Shown here: positions 30,078-53,866 of the stretch, one piece after another
Layout of the letters: each line of letters starts with the position of its first letter
Numbering within the stretch: position 1 is the stretch's first letter
Assembly: GCA_958299035.1 (NCBI GenBank)
Contig: CATQJL010000112.1
Coordinates: 83,718,636-83,782,635, forward strand
Reading direction: 5' to 3'
DNA from: Cylicocyclus nassatus
Lineage: Eukaryota > Nematoda > Chromadorea > Rhabditida > Strongylidae
DNA: 64,000 nt
Position numbers and translations under genes: made by a program
The notes under the pieces: model-generated
What the model saw: the letters and a program-made list of their open reading frames with translations, nothing else
Database searches by the model: none
Told to the model about the DNA's origin: nothing

Positions 30078-33000
30078 TGAATGTCGAGATGCAGCTGTCG
30101 GAGAATAACTAGAGAACCCGATGGTATCGAAAGCCCAGCAGCAAGAACGTTTGTTACATTGTTTTCGGCCTGCCCCAGCAGACCAAATCCCGGTCGCTGA
30201 AAATATGTATAAGCAGCTCTCGAAGGCTCCTCTCACACGCAACAAAAAGCTTACTACATAGCGCTAGCTGACTGCATAGCTCAATTCAACATTCTCTAGT
30301 TACACTTATGCAAAGCATTGGCGGTCCAGAACAATGCGGCCACAAGCGATGGAAAGATTACTTTGCTGCCAGTCTAACAAGGGAATGATACTTGATGACC
30401 GTGACCTTTTGCAATGGGATGTATGCCAGTAGATGCGCCTTGAAACGCTGATTTCAAATCTATGTTCACTTTCTGCTGTGCGACCCTCTGAAAAAAGTTA
30501 TGACTTTTCTCCATATTAATTTTACGAGATCTAGGCAGTCAGAATCGTCAATATCTAGGCTTTTTAAACTCTGATATGTCGGAGACAGTTTTTCTGAGCT
30601 TAACGTAAAGCCTTCTTTCATTTGGTCGCTCTTTGTGGTGCGTAAGCGAACATTCTAACGATCTTGGTGAATCCTGCATCAAAAACAGTGCAAATTTTGG
30701 TGACAAGAAATGTTCATAACTTCTTTCAGAGTGTACAGCAGATAACGAAAACATATTTGGAATCAGCGCTTCAAGATGCATTCAATGGTATACGTTTCAT
30801 TTCAAAAGGCCACGGTCACCAAGTATCCTTTCCTTGTAAGAGGAGTTGAGCAAGATGTTCAGAAAGTTGCTACAGCAAGAGTACCTACAGGGTTGGATAA
30901 GGGTTATTGAGCTACCCTTCGCAAACCTCAAGCGTAGTTAGTGCAAAGTAGGCATATGATAGGCTTTGCATGACTCCAGAATGCGCCATAGCCCGCAGGG
31001 GTATGAGGCGACTGTAAAGTAGCGGAGATAGAACACCTTATTATATGCCAGACATGTGGAGGCACGATCGGCGAGACGGGACGCCCTCTATATACAGTCT
31101 GCCCCAATCCTAACCAGGCCAAAATTGGCATGGCGGGAGTCCGCGTCGCTAGGGTTTCGCTTTCACGCCCACGGCCTGCTTCTCTGCTCTCTCTTAAATC
31201 CTTTGGCTCTCTCCGGCAGCGCGCATATCCAGCGCAGATCGCAAGCGCTGCGAGCGCGAATTTATGTCGACGCTTCGGCCTGATCCCGATTGGAGCAGAC
31301 TGTACGCGTCGAAGAATGTCTCAAAAAATCGAACCCTTTAGCTCCACAAGTTTGAAACGCAAAACATTTCATAGTGACTTAAACCTACGGCTAAAGGTCA
31401 CGATATTAGCGTATGAATCCGAGTCCTGGCATGCAAAACTTCAACTCTTGATTGCCGCCAAAATTTGAATTTAAATTCAAAAAAATGAATACTTAGAAAC
31501 TGAAGCTCCGTATTGAAGCCTGCGACTTCTAAGGTCACGTTGAGCCCAGGCCACTAAGTATAAAAGTATAAAAGGATGTTGCGGCTGATGTGCGAGTATG
31601 GTAGTCTGCAATACCACTTCGGCATCTGTATAATTATGCATTACTTTAATACTGCATGCACTTCCAAGCTCTTGATGTATCAACGCATGGGGCATCTTCT
31701 TGAGTCTTGAAGCGGTAGTTGGAATAGTTCACTTATGCATTCGACAATTTTAGACTTCAAAGAAGATGCTGTTAAAACGTTAGCCGATTAAAGACTGGAC
31801 CAATCCTGGTGTACACCCCAACAAACGAAAAAGCATCAGGCCGAGATCAAAAGCTGTGTCCAAGATCAAGGTAGTGCAAGTATCAATATATGCTGCTCGA
31901 GGGCCCCTAGATAGGCCACTACCTAAGCCTAACTTATGGGTCCAGTTTAGATTGAAAGCTTACAAATTCAAGTACGCACGTTGCATATCCAGACACCACC
32001 AAATTGCTAAAAAAATTAAATTGAATGGGCCCTCGAATTTAGCACACTACGTGCTGGAAGTTCGAAGAAGAGGTTCAAGAGAATTCTTGCCAATTAAATT
32101 GTTGCGAAACAGCTTATGTTACATCATGTGTTGAGTTTGTGAGAGAATTCGTGTAAGCTATGACCGTCATTATGTTCCTCTGCGGTAATCTCAACATTTT
32201 TCCATGTAAATTTTTACTTTTTTCAAAACGGGCATGTCGCTACTGCACGGCCGTGTGCTTACACCTTCAGAAAGAAGCCGAGGATTTTTTATAGTTTTGA
32301 CAGAGCTTCGGATCACCTATAGAAGTACTTCATCTACTTGGATTTTCTTCGGACAAGGTGCTGCAAACTTTATAGCCAATGGGGCTTTTTGTTGTTACGT
32401 CACTTAAACGTTAACAAGAATTTTTTTATTATTTGTCTATTGTTATAGCAAGAAAGTGCATAAGCGTCATGAGCTTACAATGAAAAAGAATGTAAAACAA
32501 GAGGCTGCGCCTTTGCAAAACCGCATAATTATCGTAATGGTATGTAAGAAAGTAAAGGTGTGCTTTGAAGCAGCGATTAAAGGTAGGAGAGGTTCCTTAC
32601 GTCAACTGTGAACGTATTGAGATTACATTCGAGGGGAGAACCAATGGTAGATGTAGACTGCTATAAAGTTAGTTCCCTGGATTCAAAAGAGGCTATGGTG
32701 AATTTAATGGAGGCAATGATTTGTACTTCAAGCTTTGGCCATGCATCAGTGTTACCATGTTACTAGTGCTACTAGTATTACTAGTTTACCAGTGTTAGCA
32801 CTGCTGGTGTTGTCAACCATTTTCACTATGAAATCCCGCACGGGACAATAAAACTCCAAAGCCTTCATTCCAAGCAGAAAAACAGTTGAGACGAATAACA
32901 GTGACAGCGGTAATGCTAGTAACTCGAGTAATACTGGTAACGATAACACCGTTAACAGAAGTAATGGCCAAAGCTTTAGTAAAAGAAGTGCGTGGACCGA

Positions 33001-34363
33001 TTGAGCGATCATTCCCAATGTAGAACGCAGTGTGTTCTGCTGAGTCTACTATGACCAAATCGTTCAGAACATTTCTATATTGAGGAGTTTCTCCGATATT
33101 TCTCTATTTGGGTGCGATTGACATCCTCTAAGATAAACAAATTTGCCATGTGTTCTAAGGAGTTTTAGTAGGCACATGCACAGTCCCCTACAAATTTTGA
33201 ATAATAATTAACCATTTTCGGTTTCTGCAACAGAATTTATGTTTCACGCATTCCCTCGATACACAGAGCACGTACTCTAGTAACTTTACTTTGAGGGCTA
33301 TGAGTTGACACAACCTTCACCGGAAAAAACAGAAGTCATTCGGGGCTTTGCCCTAGATGTTATTATCCTGACTATATCTGAACGTGTGTTAATGAAGCAA
33401 ATATAGGGAATAATATCTCTAGCTTATTTCAGCGAAACCGAGAATTTGTGTTTTCACAGCGTTTTTTTACGTTAAATAGAAAGCTTCTGTGGAATTTTCG
33501 CCAGAATTCAGGACAAAATTTTTCAGTTAACCTCTCATTTGACCAAAATAGAGTTTCAGAAGTTTAGGAAAGCTAGTGGAGTTGAATAAAAACGAGAAAC
33601 TGCGCTTAATTCTTGCGCAAAGAAACGCGCATGAATACGCTGGTCTATCTCGTTAATGAGTGATTTCAAAGCTTGGGACGTTGTCAGTTCTCCTCTACGT
33701 GTCATGACGATCACAATGATATATAATGTTACAGGGTTTCGTCGAGACTCCGCGGAGATCTACAACCAGAGCCAAATGCCCTGTCGGCTTTGGTCTGTCT
33801 CCGCTGCTTCAGTGCTTTCGACTTTTTTCTAGCTTGGGCAATTGTTGCTCAGAATAATAAGCGCAACAATCCAGTAACGTCCCAGGAAACGGGAACGTCA
33901 ATGCGGGGGTAAAAATTTAAAGGACGCATCAAAAACGAAAACCTTGTTGCGAATTACTGGTTCTGGAGCGAAAACTTGCACTCTGAAAAGCCGCCAAATG
34001 AAAGTTATCAACCTTATTGCAGTGTTTTTATCGGTTTTACCGGTTTTCAGCAGTTTCTTTTGCTTTTTATATCTGTTTTACGTCATCTTCTCTTCTCTGA
34101 TCTTCTTAAAACAACCTTCACTATTTATGACGTCAGATGTTCAAACAACCTTCACTTTTGGCGCCCTGTCTCTAGACTATCGAAGATATGGCTTCACGCT
34201 TTGCTTGTTAGAGAAGAAATGATTGTCTTGTTTTGCATCATTTTTCTTTGATAAAAAAAACTTGAAGGCATTTTCAGACTTACGGCAGTGGCTCGGCAAT
34301 TCTCGGTCTGAAATTTTTCTGCTTACCTGGGGTAGTACAATGCCTTAATTCCAAACATCTACC

Positions 34364-34525
34364 TTATCGAGCGCGAAAGTGGCGCGAATCAGCATTCGGA
34401 GGCCCTTCTATCTGGATTTGGACGAGTGGAATATCTCCCAGTCGTTGCGGAATTTTTATCATTATAACTTTGCAGCATGCGGACTGCAACAGTAGGAAGA
34501 AAATAGCAATCTTCTCCAAGCGCAT
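34364..34525 (-). CDS. Candidate small secreted peptide, right
   Basis: Mirror of 17181-17342 with the same signal-like N-terminus and one Pro for Ser change. Same uncertainty. Confidence 0.27.
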   Translation of the reverse strand: MRLEKIAIFFLLLQSACCKVIMIKIPQRLGDIPLVQIQIEGPPNADSRHFRAR

Positions 34526-34829
34526 GTAAGAATGGCTTCTTCTTGGCAAGGGCAGCATGCTGTGCGCCCGGACTTGTTTTCATATTTCATTTTCAGCTTT
34601 GCCGAGTCACTGCCTTCGAAGCCGCATTGGCCGCAAGTGCTTTGGGTTGTCAAAAGCCGCAGGGGAGGGAAGTACATCTGCTTTTACCTTCACAGGATAG
34701 CCACTGTGCCCATTGCCACCAGTGCCGAGCCCTATCGCGGCTATGCCTACAGTGGTATTTAATCAAGCTTAGGCTTTAATTCGTTTCCAGATTGCAAACT
34801 CCCGTAACATTCGTCAGACATTCATATAC

Positions 34830-35081
34830 TCAAAACACACGACACCAAAAAGCATCTGGTGCCATCTTTGCTGAACATATATAAATCACTTTCTTTGTTG
34901 TCACAACCTTGTAAATGATCAAGCATATGATAGCCAAACGCAAGAACGCAGCTGAGCCGTACATTTCTACAGCTAAATAAGACAACTGGAGTTTGGAAAA
35001 TCGTTTAAAGACATTTCGTACACCGTCATGCACGCGATCTGCTGCTAAGCTTGCTAGAAAAATACTGGAAATCATATACAT
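34830..35081 (-). CDS. Small conserved ORF, hydrophobic segment, right
   Basis: 83-codon mirror of 16621-16875, preceded by the TATA box at 35172-35165. It differs by a one-codon deletion, Phe to Ile and Val to Met. Same uncertainty. Confidence 0.33.
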   Translation of the reverse strand: MYMISSIFLASLAADRVHDGVRNVFKRFSKLQLSYLAVEMYGSAAFLRLAIICLIIYKVVTTKKVIYICSAKMAPDAFWCRVF

Positions 35082-36529
35082 TCAAAGTTTAGTATACTGT
35101 CTATTATGATGGTATGTTCCCAATTAATGACAAGCGTGAGTGTGCCTTTCCATCTCAACGTTCGCTTATATAGTATCGTATCCCGCTCGCAGTCGTGAAA
35201 AGCATCGAGAAAATGTCATTTTTGGGTACCACACGCATGAATGCAATCAAAGACGTACAGCTTGAGAGGTACTGTTTACAGAAATAGTTTCATCACTTCT
35301 CGCTGTGCCACTGCTGTCACCCTATCTGAGAATGGCTTGCTTTAAACATCACCGTAAACTTGCATGACGCCTTTTCAAAGTTCGCTCATTAATGATACTG
35401 CATGTCAGATGTTGTTTTCCGCTTGAGAAATGTGGTCCAAAAATTGAATCAGTGAGGTTATTGCGCAAGCCGCTGGCTGGGATCTGACTTGTTGGCCAAA
35501 GTTTTGAAATGCTTGCCGCATGGGACCAATAATGCCCATTCACTTCTCAGTTCAAGTAATTGAACAAACTCCTCTATTTCCACCTCCGGTATTATTTAGT
35601 GATGTTGTGTTTTCCATACCACAATAGGAGTCCCCTGGATCACGAAATGTAACCTGCATATCTGTATTTCAATGCCGAATTATTCATCGTGAAACGTCGA
35701 CAATTGTAGAGTAAGCAAAGAAAGTTGCGACCAATCCGCACTGGAAACAGTAGATAATGTATCTATGACCCTTATCCTCACTCCAACTGTGTCGATAAAC
35801 AAGATTGGTAATAAAGCTGCCTTGCACTTTCCCAGCTCATAGATCCCTGTGCTATGAACGCAACCTCAAAACACTAAAAACTTCACATAGAGGAATATTT
35901 ATCGGAAAGAAATTTTGCCATAACTCTATACTGCTTCTAATTGTGGATGAAAGGGATCCATATTCGCCATGATCATCTCAAGAAATCGTCTCAAGAGTGG
36001 TTCTGCAGCATCATTACATAGACATTGACGTGCATTGGTATGAAAAAAACATACAATAATTACGATAATAAATACAATGAATAAGAATTAATACAATTAC
36101 TAAATAAAGAAACTTCTGTACACATGAGATCATGTCGTGACATATGAGTATCGATCATATCAGATCGATGGGAATAAATAAGGATACGTGAAAATAATAC
36201 AAATAATGAACAAAAATGGATACCAGAATCATTGGTGTGCAAGAGACTAGATTGGACCGTTGTATGTGTAGACTGAGCATTTACGAGAAGTTGGATTTCG
36301 TAACCGCTATGGGCGAGTAAAATTGATCGATACTAAATGATTTAATAGTCACAACTTCTTCCGCTCAATCAATTGAGTTGTACAAAATGACAGATTCTAA
36401 AGGAACCGAATATGGCGAGTAAAGGAAAGTCACTGCTTGTGCTATAATTATTAAAATTATCGAAACCTGGAATGCTCAGTATGCTGAATGCCATAGATAT
36501 ATGAGAATCAAAGTTTCGTTGATTCTTAC

Positions 36530-36883
36530 AAATGGAAAGTAATGACTAGAGCAATAGAAGATTGTGGCAGAAGATGAAACGCGATGCTGCGTGCATTTTG
36601 CGTCCGAAACTGGCACAACACGCGTATGCCTAATGCAAGGCGGCAGCGTTGCGGTCCAAGCGGTACAACTAACGCATCACACATTTCCAACCGAACTCTA
36701 ACCGTCTCGCTGCCAGAATTGGGAAATTATAGGTTACACATGAACTAATGCTACACAATAATGCAAATAAACATCAAGTCGAAATGCATTAAAAGATGAA
36801 ACTTCAATGACAGAAATTGAGACGAACAATTTACGACTAGTACGGACGAAGAATAAATGGTGGGGGTCTGCGGGCGAAATCAC
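36530..36883 (-). CDS. Conserved exon-like block, unidentified gene, right
   Basis: Mirror of 14806-15160: segments 36883-36837 and 36709-36530, same splice-like borders and same reading frames. Function unknown. Confidence 0.3.
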
Positions 36884-38568
36884 CTGAAAATAATATGCAA
36901 TTCTGTCACATCTTCAATCTTTCAAAAGGTAGTGAGAAAATATTTGTTATATGAAAAATATAACATTATATCATAATCTCAAAAAGCGTAACATTTTTAC
37001 GACCATTCAAAAACATTCAGAGCAAATTTCGCATGATCATTAGCCCACAAGAGAAAATCTGCGTCCAAATCAAAGTGTAAACCGCTTGCAGCCTATACGA
37101 GCAATGGTTCGAATCGTTGCTAGCGCTACAGTATACTTATGCGCCTGCGGACCTACCTCTCGCAGCGTATCCTTTGAAAAGATGTATGCAACAGAATGCT
37201 GCAGTGCAGCAATTTATCGACCTTCTATTTATCTATTTATCTCATCACTACTACATGAAAACTCCCATGGGTCAATTTTCTGCCTCCGATACATGCGCGA
37301 AATTACACTAATAGGTTGTTCGATTAGAAGACTCATGAAAGCAAGCATGCGTCCATTTGACGAGCTCAAACATGTCTTTTCTTTCAATCAAAGCAGTAAA
37401 GCATGTGAATTAACGCGAAGGACAAGTTTCAACTTGTGAGATGACTCTCAACCTGTTTAACATACAAACTCAGTCTAATAGTTGACTACATATTCTGTTA
37501 ATGGAACAATCTCTTTAAATTTGTATTATCTTTTGAAGCTAATTGCTACACACTTCCATAATATGATAAATATTTTACATGTTCGAAAGTTTGAAGAAAA
37601 ACTAAATTTTTGTAATCATCGCTAATATCATCAAAAAATCTTTTTTCCCTGGTTTCTGCATATGCTCTCTTTCTCCTCAACCTCTATTCGTTGCAACTCT
37701 TTCCTTGAAAGGGCAACAAAGCAAATTTGAATTTTTCTTTACTCTATCTACATCCATAGGCAAAAGACGGAAATTTCTGAAACAGCGTATCGTTCGCTGT
37801 GTATATAATATTTATGCTACATAACGCTTATCAAAATATCTTATCAAAACTTTAGAGCCTAGAATTTTTTCAGCGCAAATATGCATAAAAATCGTAAACG
37901 CGATGCGATTACAGAACTCTTGCTAACATAAAAAAGAATAAAAAGGTTTTCTCTATTATCAGCGGCAAAAAAATAGAACTTTAGAGAATGCGCTTTTTTG
38001 CTACCTTTGAGAAAGCGGATAAAGTGGGGCTCTCCTAAATTTCTCAAATACTTGGCAAAATCAAACCTAGTATGACTGTCTGGCCGACTACTGGCTTTAC
38101 AATGAGCAGAGTCGGTGCTTCAGCTAGCTCTCAGATTCAGAATTGCTCATGTTTGCAGAAAAAAAGGGGACGAGAGTTTTTCGAGTAGCGCCCTACAAAA
38201 AAAATTTGTTTGGGTTTCCAGAATTCCAGGATTTTTGCGGGCCTATATTGAACAAATTTTTCATAAGGCTGGTTCAATTTTTTAGAAATTTCCAAAAATT
38301 AAATTTAATCATTTACCGGTGTAAACAAGTCATTTGCGCAATTTTATAAATTATCGCCGCTGCTGTAAAATTGCCAAGGATTTGCCAATACATTACATCA
38401 CTCGCAAAATTTTTGAAGAATAAAAGTAGAATTATTATTTATCTATGAACTAAAAAAGCTAGCTAAATCATAAAATCAAAAAGAAAAGAACGTAGAAAGA
38501 AGGCACGGACGGGGATAGGGGCGTGTGGCGGTGAAAGTGTAGCACAACATGCACTTTCTCGGTCAGTC

Positions 38569-48476
<9,908 letters not shown>

Positions 48477-48539
48477 ACAATAGGGGAATAGGAGGTGAAA
48501 ATCGAATAAGCAGCTTCTAGTGTTTTTTGAGGAGGTTTC

Positions 48540-48540
<1 letters not shown>

Positions 48541-48570
<30 letters not shown>

Positions 48571-48700
48571 TGACGACGAAGCACAGAAGATCAGTAGTGG
48601 TAGGGTAAGGTAGGACGCGGTAGCCGGTAGAGATGAGATTTTGCTTGACGGAGGACACAAGACGACACGGCACGACACGACGACGACGACACGACGACAC
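48541..48700 (-). repeat. (CGA)n microsatellite in CELF 5' leader, right
   Basis: Mirror of 2060-2217. The second run is one unit longer than on the left. Confidence 0.85.
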
Positions 48701-48702
48701 GG

Positions 48703-48920
48703 CTAGTCTAATGCCATTAGCCGCACGCTCTCATTAATTCCACGCTTGTGAGCGCCGGGACTCCGCCCGTCGCCGCGCGATTGGCTGCGCTGCGCGCCGC
48801 CCCGCCCCGCGCTCCGCGGCGATTCGCGTGCAGCCGCGCGAGCACTGCGAGCAGCTGCATGCCTAATGGACCGACTGACCGAGCTGAGCTCCTGCGAGCT
48901 CGGCATGTGTCGATTAGCTG
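48703..48920 (-). promoter_or_regulatory. GC-rich promoter region of CELF gene, right
   Basis: Mirror of the left promoter island, with the same GC box and inverted CCAAT (gattggctg). Small indels lie beside the CCAAT box, but the core elements are kept. Confidence 0.5.
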
Positions 48921-50802
48921 CGAATAGGGAAAATCAGCATCCACGGACCGTAAAAGGGGACAGATGTGCGGCTTAGGCTAAGAACTCGCTGGGGATTAGC
49001 GAGAAGGTCCATCTCTCTGTTGTTCTTCAAATCTGAAATATTCGTAGAGCATGGTAATAGCCGCTTTTGTTGAGCTGTGATGAACGAGAATAGGGATTTT
49101 GCTTCCAAATATTCAAAGGGATTATTTTCAATGAAATCCCAGCATAAATTCAGTCTTGTGAGAAAATTTGTATAGAATCAATTAAACTTGCAAATAGAGC
49201 CATCAGCATCAACTTCAGTATCGCACATTCTCACCCTTATATGTCCAATTGATATCCCTAGAATATTTGGTTCTGTCCATCCAAGTAGAGTAATCCTGAT
49301 CCCCTAGATCGCTCCCGTTTATTAACCTCGTTAGCGGTAAATGGATGGGCTTGTCTGAGTGCTTGCTAGGTTTCAGAGTCCAGCCAAGCATCGATTTGGA
49401 AAACGAAAGAAATGCAATAAGTAGATCAAGCTAATGTTTTGAATATTTGAAATTGCCTATCTCTGGGCCTTTTCAAAAATTTAGGTTGTTCTATAAGTCT
49501 TGTAACTTTTGAAAAATCAAACAATAACTTTGCTGTTCCAGAAAATTCTTCAGTCCATTGTAGATTGGTAAGAAAAGAAACCGCTCCCTTTCTGATAAGG
49601 TTTAGAACAAAAATCTATTTTTTCCATGGTGCAAGCTGATCAAGGGAAACACTCAAACAATGCTCAAACACTCTGAAAAAATTGAAAATTCCAAGAAATT
49701 TCAATTTTGTTTTTAGTTGGAGTTCACGACTTACGCTGTTCGGGGTAATTGAATGAGCTTTGCAATTACGAAAAATTTGAACGGTTGACTGTTTCTACGG
49801 ATAATTACGATTTTCGGCTTTTCTATCAATTTTCGACATTTCGATTTTATTTCAAATAAAATTACTGATATGCATAGTTGAATGGAGTAGTTACTGTAGG
49901 TTTAAAATGTAACATGAAAACAATTTTTGAATATTTTAACATGGAAACGTTTTTTGTATATTTTCAGACAAAATTTTAGCATTTTTTAGTCACGACTTAT
50001 AGATCAACCTAAAGTTATCAGCATGTTCTGATTTGTGTGGGTGTAATCCCCGCCACTAATCCCAAGCATCGGAATTGGATCTGAGCGTTCGAATTACAAT
50101 GTTTGCTTTTCACTAGGACATAAATCCTACTAAATAGATCTAAATCATTGAGCTGTCCATAGCCATTTTACCACCCTCACGTTTTCCAGCTCACAGCTGA
50201 GCCAAATCGAATCCAATAAGCAATTTTCGTAAATTCTGTGTTTTGTTCAATTGCCAGAACTTGTTGACGCTTCATTGCGTTATGCAAAATTGGCTTGAAA
50301 ATTGGCATGTTGCATGCGTATAGCTAGAATTGTCTGTTACTTCCATATCTAGTAGTTTTTTTCTGTTTTGAGGGAAATTCGGACAAAGAAGGGCGACGCC
50401 TCGACTGTGGGGCAATACGAATGTTTACATTGGTACGGTATACGGTAGTGCGGGCAGCTGCTGACTCATAAGTGCTTATTAGGCCATTTCGTGTACTTTG
50501 TCTCGCTTTTATATTATTTTCTTAGCTGCCAGGCGTTGTTGATATTCCATTTGTGGGGATATGAAAAAGACAAAATTTAAAAATAGCCAGTAGAGCAAAA
50601 AAACTATAGAAATTGGGGGGGGGGGGAGGGGAGTTGGTTTTTTCGACATTTTAGTACTCCTTGACTGTAAATTTTAGGATTTCTGAGACCATCACAAGAA
50701 CGGGTGAACCGCGCACCTACTGTCCGACCACCTTCTGTTCATGGAATTGTAGTGGTGACCAAATAATGACCGTGCAGATGTTGTCGACAGCTGGTGCCGG
50801 TC

Positions 50803-52185
50803 AAACGAGAGCGACATCGGAGGCGAGCGAAAACGTCGAGAGAGCATCGATCACCTAAAATGGTAATGGTAAAATGGTACCGTTCGGATGGTGAACGTGG
50901 AGCAGTGGTCCTGGAGTAGAATACTTCAAAAATTGTTACGGTATGTCGCAGCCACCTAAAAAGTGAATGTGAAAGTTAAATAGTTACATAATTACGCAAA
51001 AGATGATTACGCGAACCGCACGGAATTAGCAAAATCAGCAAATGAAAGTTCGAGCTTTTTGCCTTCAGAATGAGTATTTTAATTGCATTGATTTAGATTT
51101 GGAAACGGATCGTGGGTTCATAAGTTGATCACCAAAAATACCAAGCATTTTCCTAAGACATGTATCAAACAAAAACTACTGAACTTCTTATTTATATTTT
51201 GTAATATAAGAGATTCGTTTCATTCTACCATGCATATTAGAGATTTTATTCTAAATAGATCGATTTCTAAATTTCTCTCTCGTCGCAAAAGCCGAAAATC
51301 TACGTAATAGTAGAAAGATCCACTAACTCGAGCTCTCACTTCAGTGAAAAAATTTTTACTTCACATTATTTTCACTTTTACGTGTGGATTACAGAAAGAT
51401 AAAGGCGATATCGTAATTGGTATTCAATCTCCAATTTCCAACATCAAAAGAAGATTGGGAATTTCTTTAGATTTTTTTGGAACTTTCAGCAACTCCAGGT
51501 ATTGAAGTTCAAAAGATGACAATTTCACTTAGCCGCTGTTTTTGTAGACTTTTGTAGAAAGTGCAAACCATAAGAAGCAACAGTTAAATTCCGATGGGGA
51601 ACTTTTGAACCAACTTGTTGATAATTTCAAATTGTTAACATTCTGCTTCAAAATTGGTCTCTGACTATTAATTTCCAACCTCGCATCGGGAAGAATAATC
51701 TTAGCCAAATGTGATCACTATAGAAGCTGCTAATCCGGAAAGAAGATACAACTGCCTTCTCTTGAATTCTATTTTGTCTCACTATAGCTAAATACCCAAG
51801 GGCGGCCGACCAAGATGAGCGACAGGTGTAAATAAAAAATGATAACGCTCAGAATTCGATCCAAAAATGCAATCGGGAGTGGGGGATGGTTTGTCAATGT
51901 AAAATTCTGCGATATCCCATTTGAAAATCAGATCTTAACTAGTAAATGCAAATGTTACTAAGCCCATGTGTATCATTCAAATAATGGTAGAAATACGGTA
52001 CTTCCAAATATTAATGCTTCTCTTCAATTTGCGAATAAAATATCAGTTTTCTATTTTTTTTGCCCTCAAAAGCGATTTTTCAGATGAAACTTGCCTTTTT
52101 TTTGTTAGTCCCTGATAGCATTTCTCTGAAACTCTAGTGTGCTCTTTGCTAGACAGTCTGCCACCCTCTTTTCATCTTTAGTGTG
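50803..52185. other. Right flank, no gene recognised
   Basis: AT-rich sequence beyond the matched palindrome. Short ORFs only. No exon set, RNA gene or clear repeat was seen. Confidence 0.5.
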
Positions 52186-52320
52186 TACTAGCTGGCTTAC
52201 CCGGCTCCGCCGTATCCGGACCAAACTTGGCACACATACACTTCGCGCCCCGGCGGGTGTCACAGTCCACTTTTCGTTATCGATCGATGTCGATTTTACC
52301 GATTTTTATCGATTTTTTGC

Positions 52321-53455
52321 GGAGTTCGCCTACAGGGCTAGGAGTTGGCACAGGGGGGAAAGTGAGCATGGGGATTCCGAATACAATATTGGTTTTCAGA
52401 ATCATCGATTACTTTTATTGATTTTATCGATTTTTTGTAAATTTTGACATGCGAGGCTGGGATTTTGCACAGGGGGGTAATCGAGCATGCTGATTACGAA
52501 CACAATATTAGTTTTCAGGATCGTCCATTACTTTTATCGATTTTATCGATTTTTTTGTAAAGTTTGACCTGCGGGGCTGGGAGTTTGCACAGGGGGGTAA
52601 TCGAGCATGGGGATTCCGAACACAATATTAGTTTTCAAGATCGTCCATTACTTTTATCGATTTTATCGATTTTTTTGTAAAGTTTGACCTGCGGGGCTGG
52701 GAGTTTGCACAGGGGGGTAATCGAGCATGGGGATTCCGAACACAATATTAGTTTTCAAGATCGTCCATTACTTTTATCGATTTTATCGATTTTTTTGTAA
52801 ATTTTGACATGCGAGGCTGGGATTTTGCACAGGGGGGTAATCGAGCATGCTGATTACGAACACAATATTAGTTTTCAGGATCGTCCATTACTTTTATCGA
52901 TTTTATCGATTTTTTTGTAAAGTTTGACCTGCGGGGCTGGGAGTTTGCACAGGGGGGTAATCGAGCATGGGGATTCCGAACACAATATTAGTTTTCAAGA
53001 TCGTCCATTACTTTTATCGATTTTATCGATTTTTTTGTAAAGTTTGACCTGCGGGGCTGGGAGTTTGCACAGGGGGGTAATCGAGCATGGGGATTCCGAA
53101 TACAATATTAGTTTTCAAGATCGTCCATTACTTTTATCGATTTTATCGATTTTTTTGTAAATTTTGACATGCGAGGCTGGGATTTTGCACAGGGGGGTAA
53201 TCGAGCATGCTGATTACGAACACAATATTAGTTTTCAGGATCGTCCATTACTTTTATCGATTTTATCGATTTTTTTGCAAAGTTTGAGCTACGGGGCTGG
53301 GAGTTCGCACAGGGGGGTAATCGAGCATGAGGATTCCGAATACAATATTGGTTTTCGGGATTATCGATTACTTTTATCGATTTTATCGATTTTTTTGCAA
53401 AGTTTGAGCTAGGGGGCTGGGAGTTGGCACAGGGGGGTAATCGAGCATGCTGATC
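52321..53455. repeat. 120-bp tandem array with 360-bp higher-order unit
   Basis: About nine and a half copies of a 120-bp unit built on aggggggtaatcgagcatg and ttttatcgattttatcgat. Two variants alternate in the order A B B A B B A (A at 52441, 52801 and 53161; B at 52561, 52681, 52921 and 53041), followed by two more divergent units. The ABB block of 360 bp is therefore itself duplicated. Confidence 0.95.
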
Positions 53456-53796
53456 ATTCCCAAGGGGGGTGATCAGCATGCTCGATTACACCCCTGTGCC
53501 AAATTCCAGCCCCCTAGCTCAAACTTTGCAAAAAAATCGATAAAATCGATAAAAGTAATCGATAATCCTGAAAACCAATGTTGTATTCGGAATCCCCATG
53601 CTCACTTACCCCCCTGTGCCAACTCCCAGCCCCGTAGGTGAACTCTGCAAAAAAATCGATAAAAATCGATAAAATCGATATCGATCGATGACGAAAAGTA
53701 GCCCATGACACGCGCCGGGGCCTGAAGTGTATGTATGCCAAGTTTGGTCCGGATCGGTTTAGAAATGGAATTTTCTATTCGGAACATACGTACACA

Positions 53797-53807
53797 CAGA
53801 CAGACAT

Positions 53808-53846
<39 letters not shown>

Positions 53847-53848
53847 TT
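53797..53848. repeat. (GACA)n microsatellite
   Basis: Runs of gacagacagacagacaga within the end of the fold-back element. Confidence 0.95.
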
Positions 53849-53866
53849 CAGCTTTATATATAAGAT

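Larger units (their letters stand above)
28820..31760 (+). mobile_element. Degenerate Penelope-like element, right
   Basis: Mirror of the left element, reading on the plus strand. It has an RT core with YVDN (29822-29833, catalytic second Asp lost) followed by RYIICSTQEELDLCF, then RTRWYRKPSSKN (about 30113-30148) and a GIY-YIG-like CQTCGGTIGETGRPLY (about 31045-31092). It is interrupted at 29953-30077 by a MITE. TRWYRKPSSKN after the RT is a familiar Penelope motif. Not functional. Confidence 0.72.
52186..53866. mobile_element. Fold-back repeat element with (GACA)n end
   Basis: The start actagctggcttacccggct is followed by ggaccaaacttggcacacat. The latter is inverted near 53735-53755 (ccaagtttggtccgg), then comes a (gaca)n run at 53797-53848 and a tttatatataagatg end. 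These features recall dispersed CCCGGC...GACAG...TATATAAGAT elements seen in many invertebrates, class uncertain. The centre (near 53456) is a fold-back axis: ccaaggggggtgatcagcat faces its inverse. Related partial copies lie at 55200-55370 and 60865-61075. Confidence 0.6.

Noticed and set aside
52321..53455. Regularly spaced repeats resembling a CRISPR array
   Set aside because: Whole 120-bp units repeat with no unique spacers, in a eukaryotic context; it is a tandem satellite.
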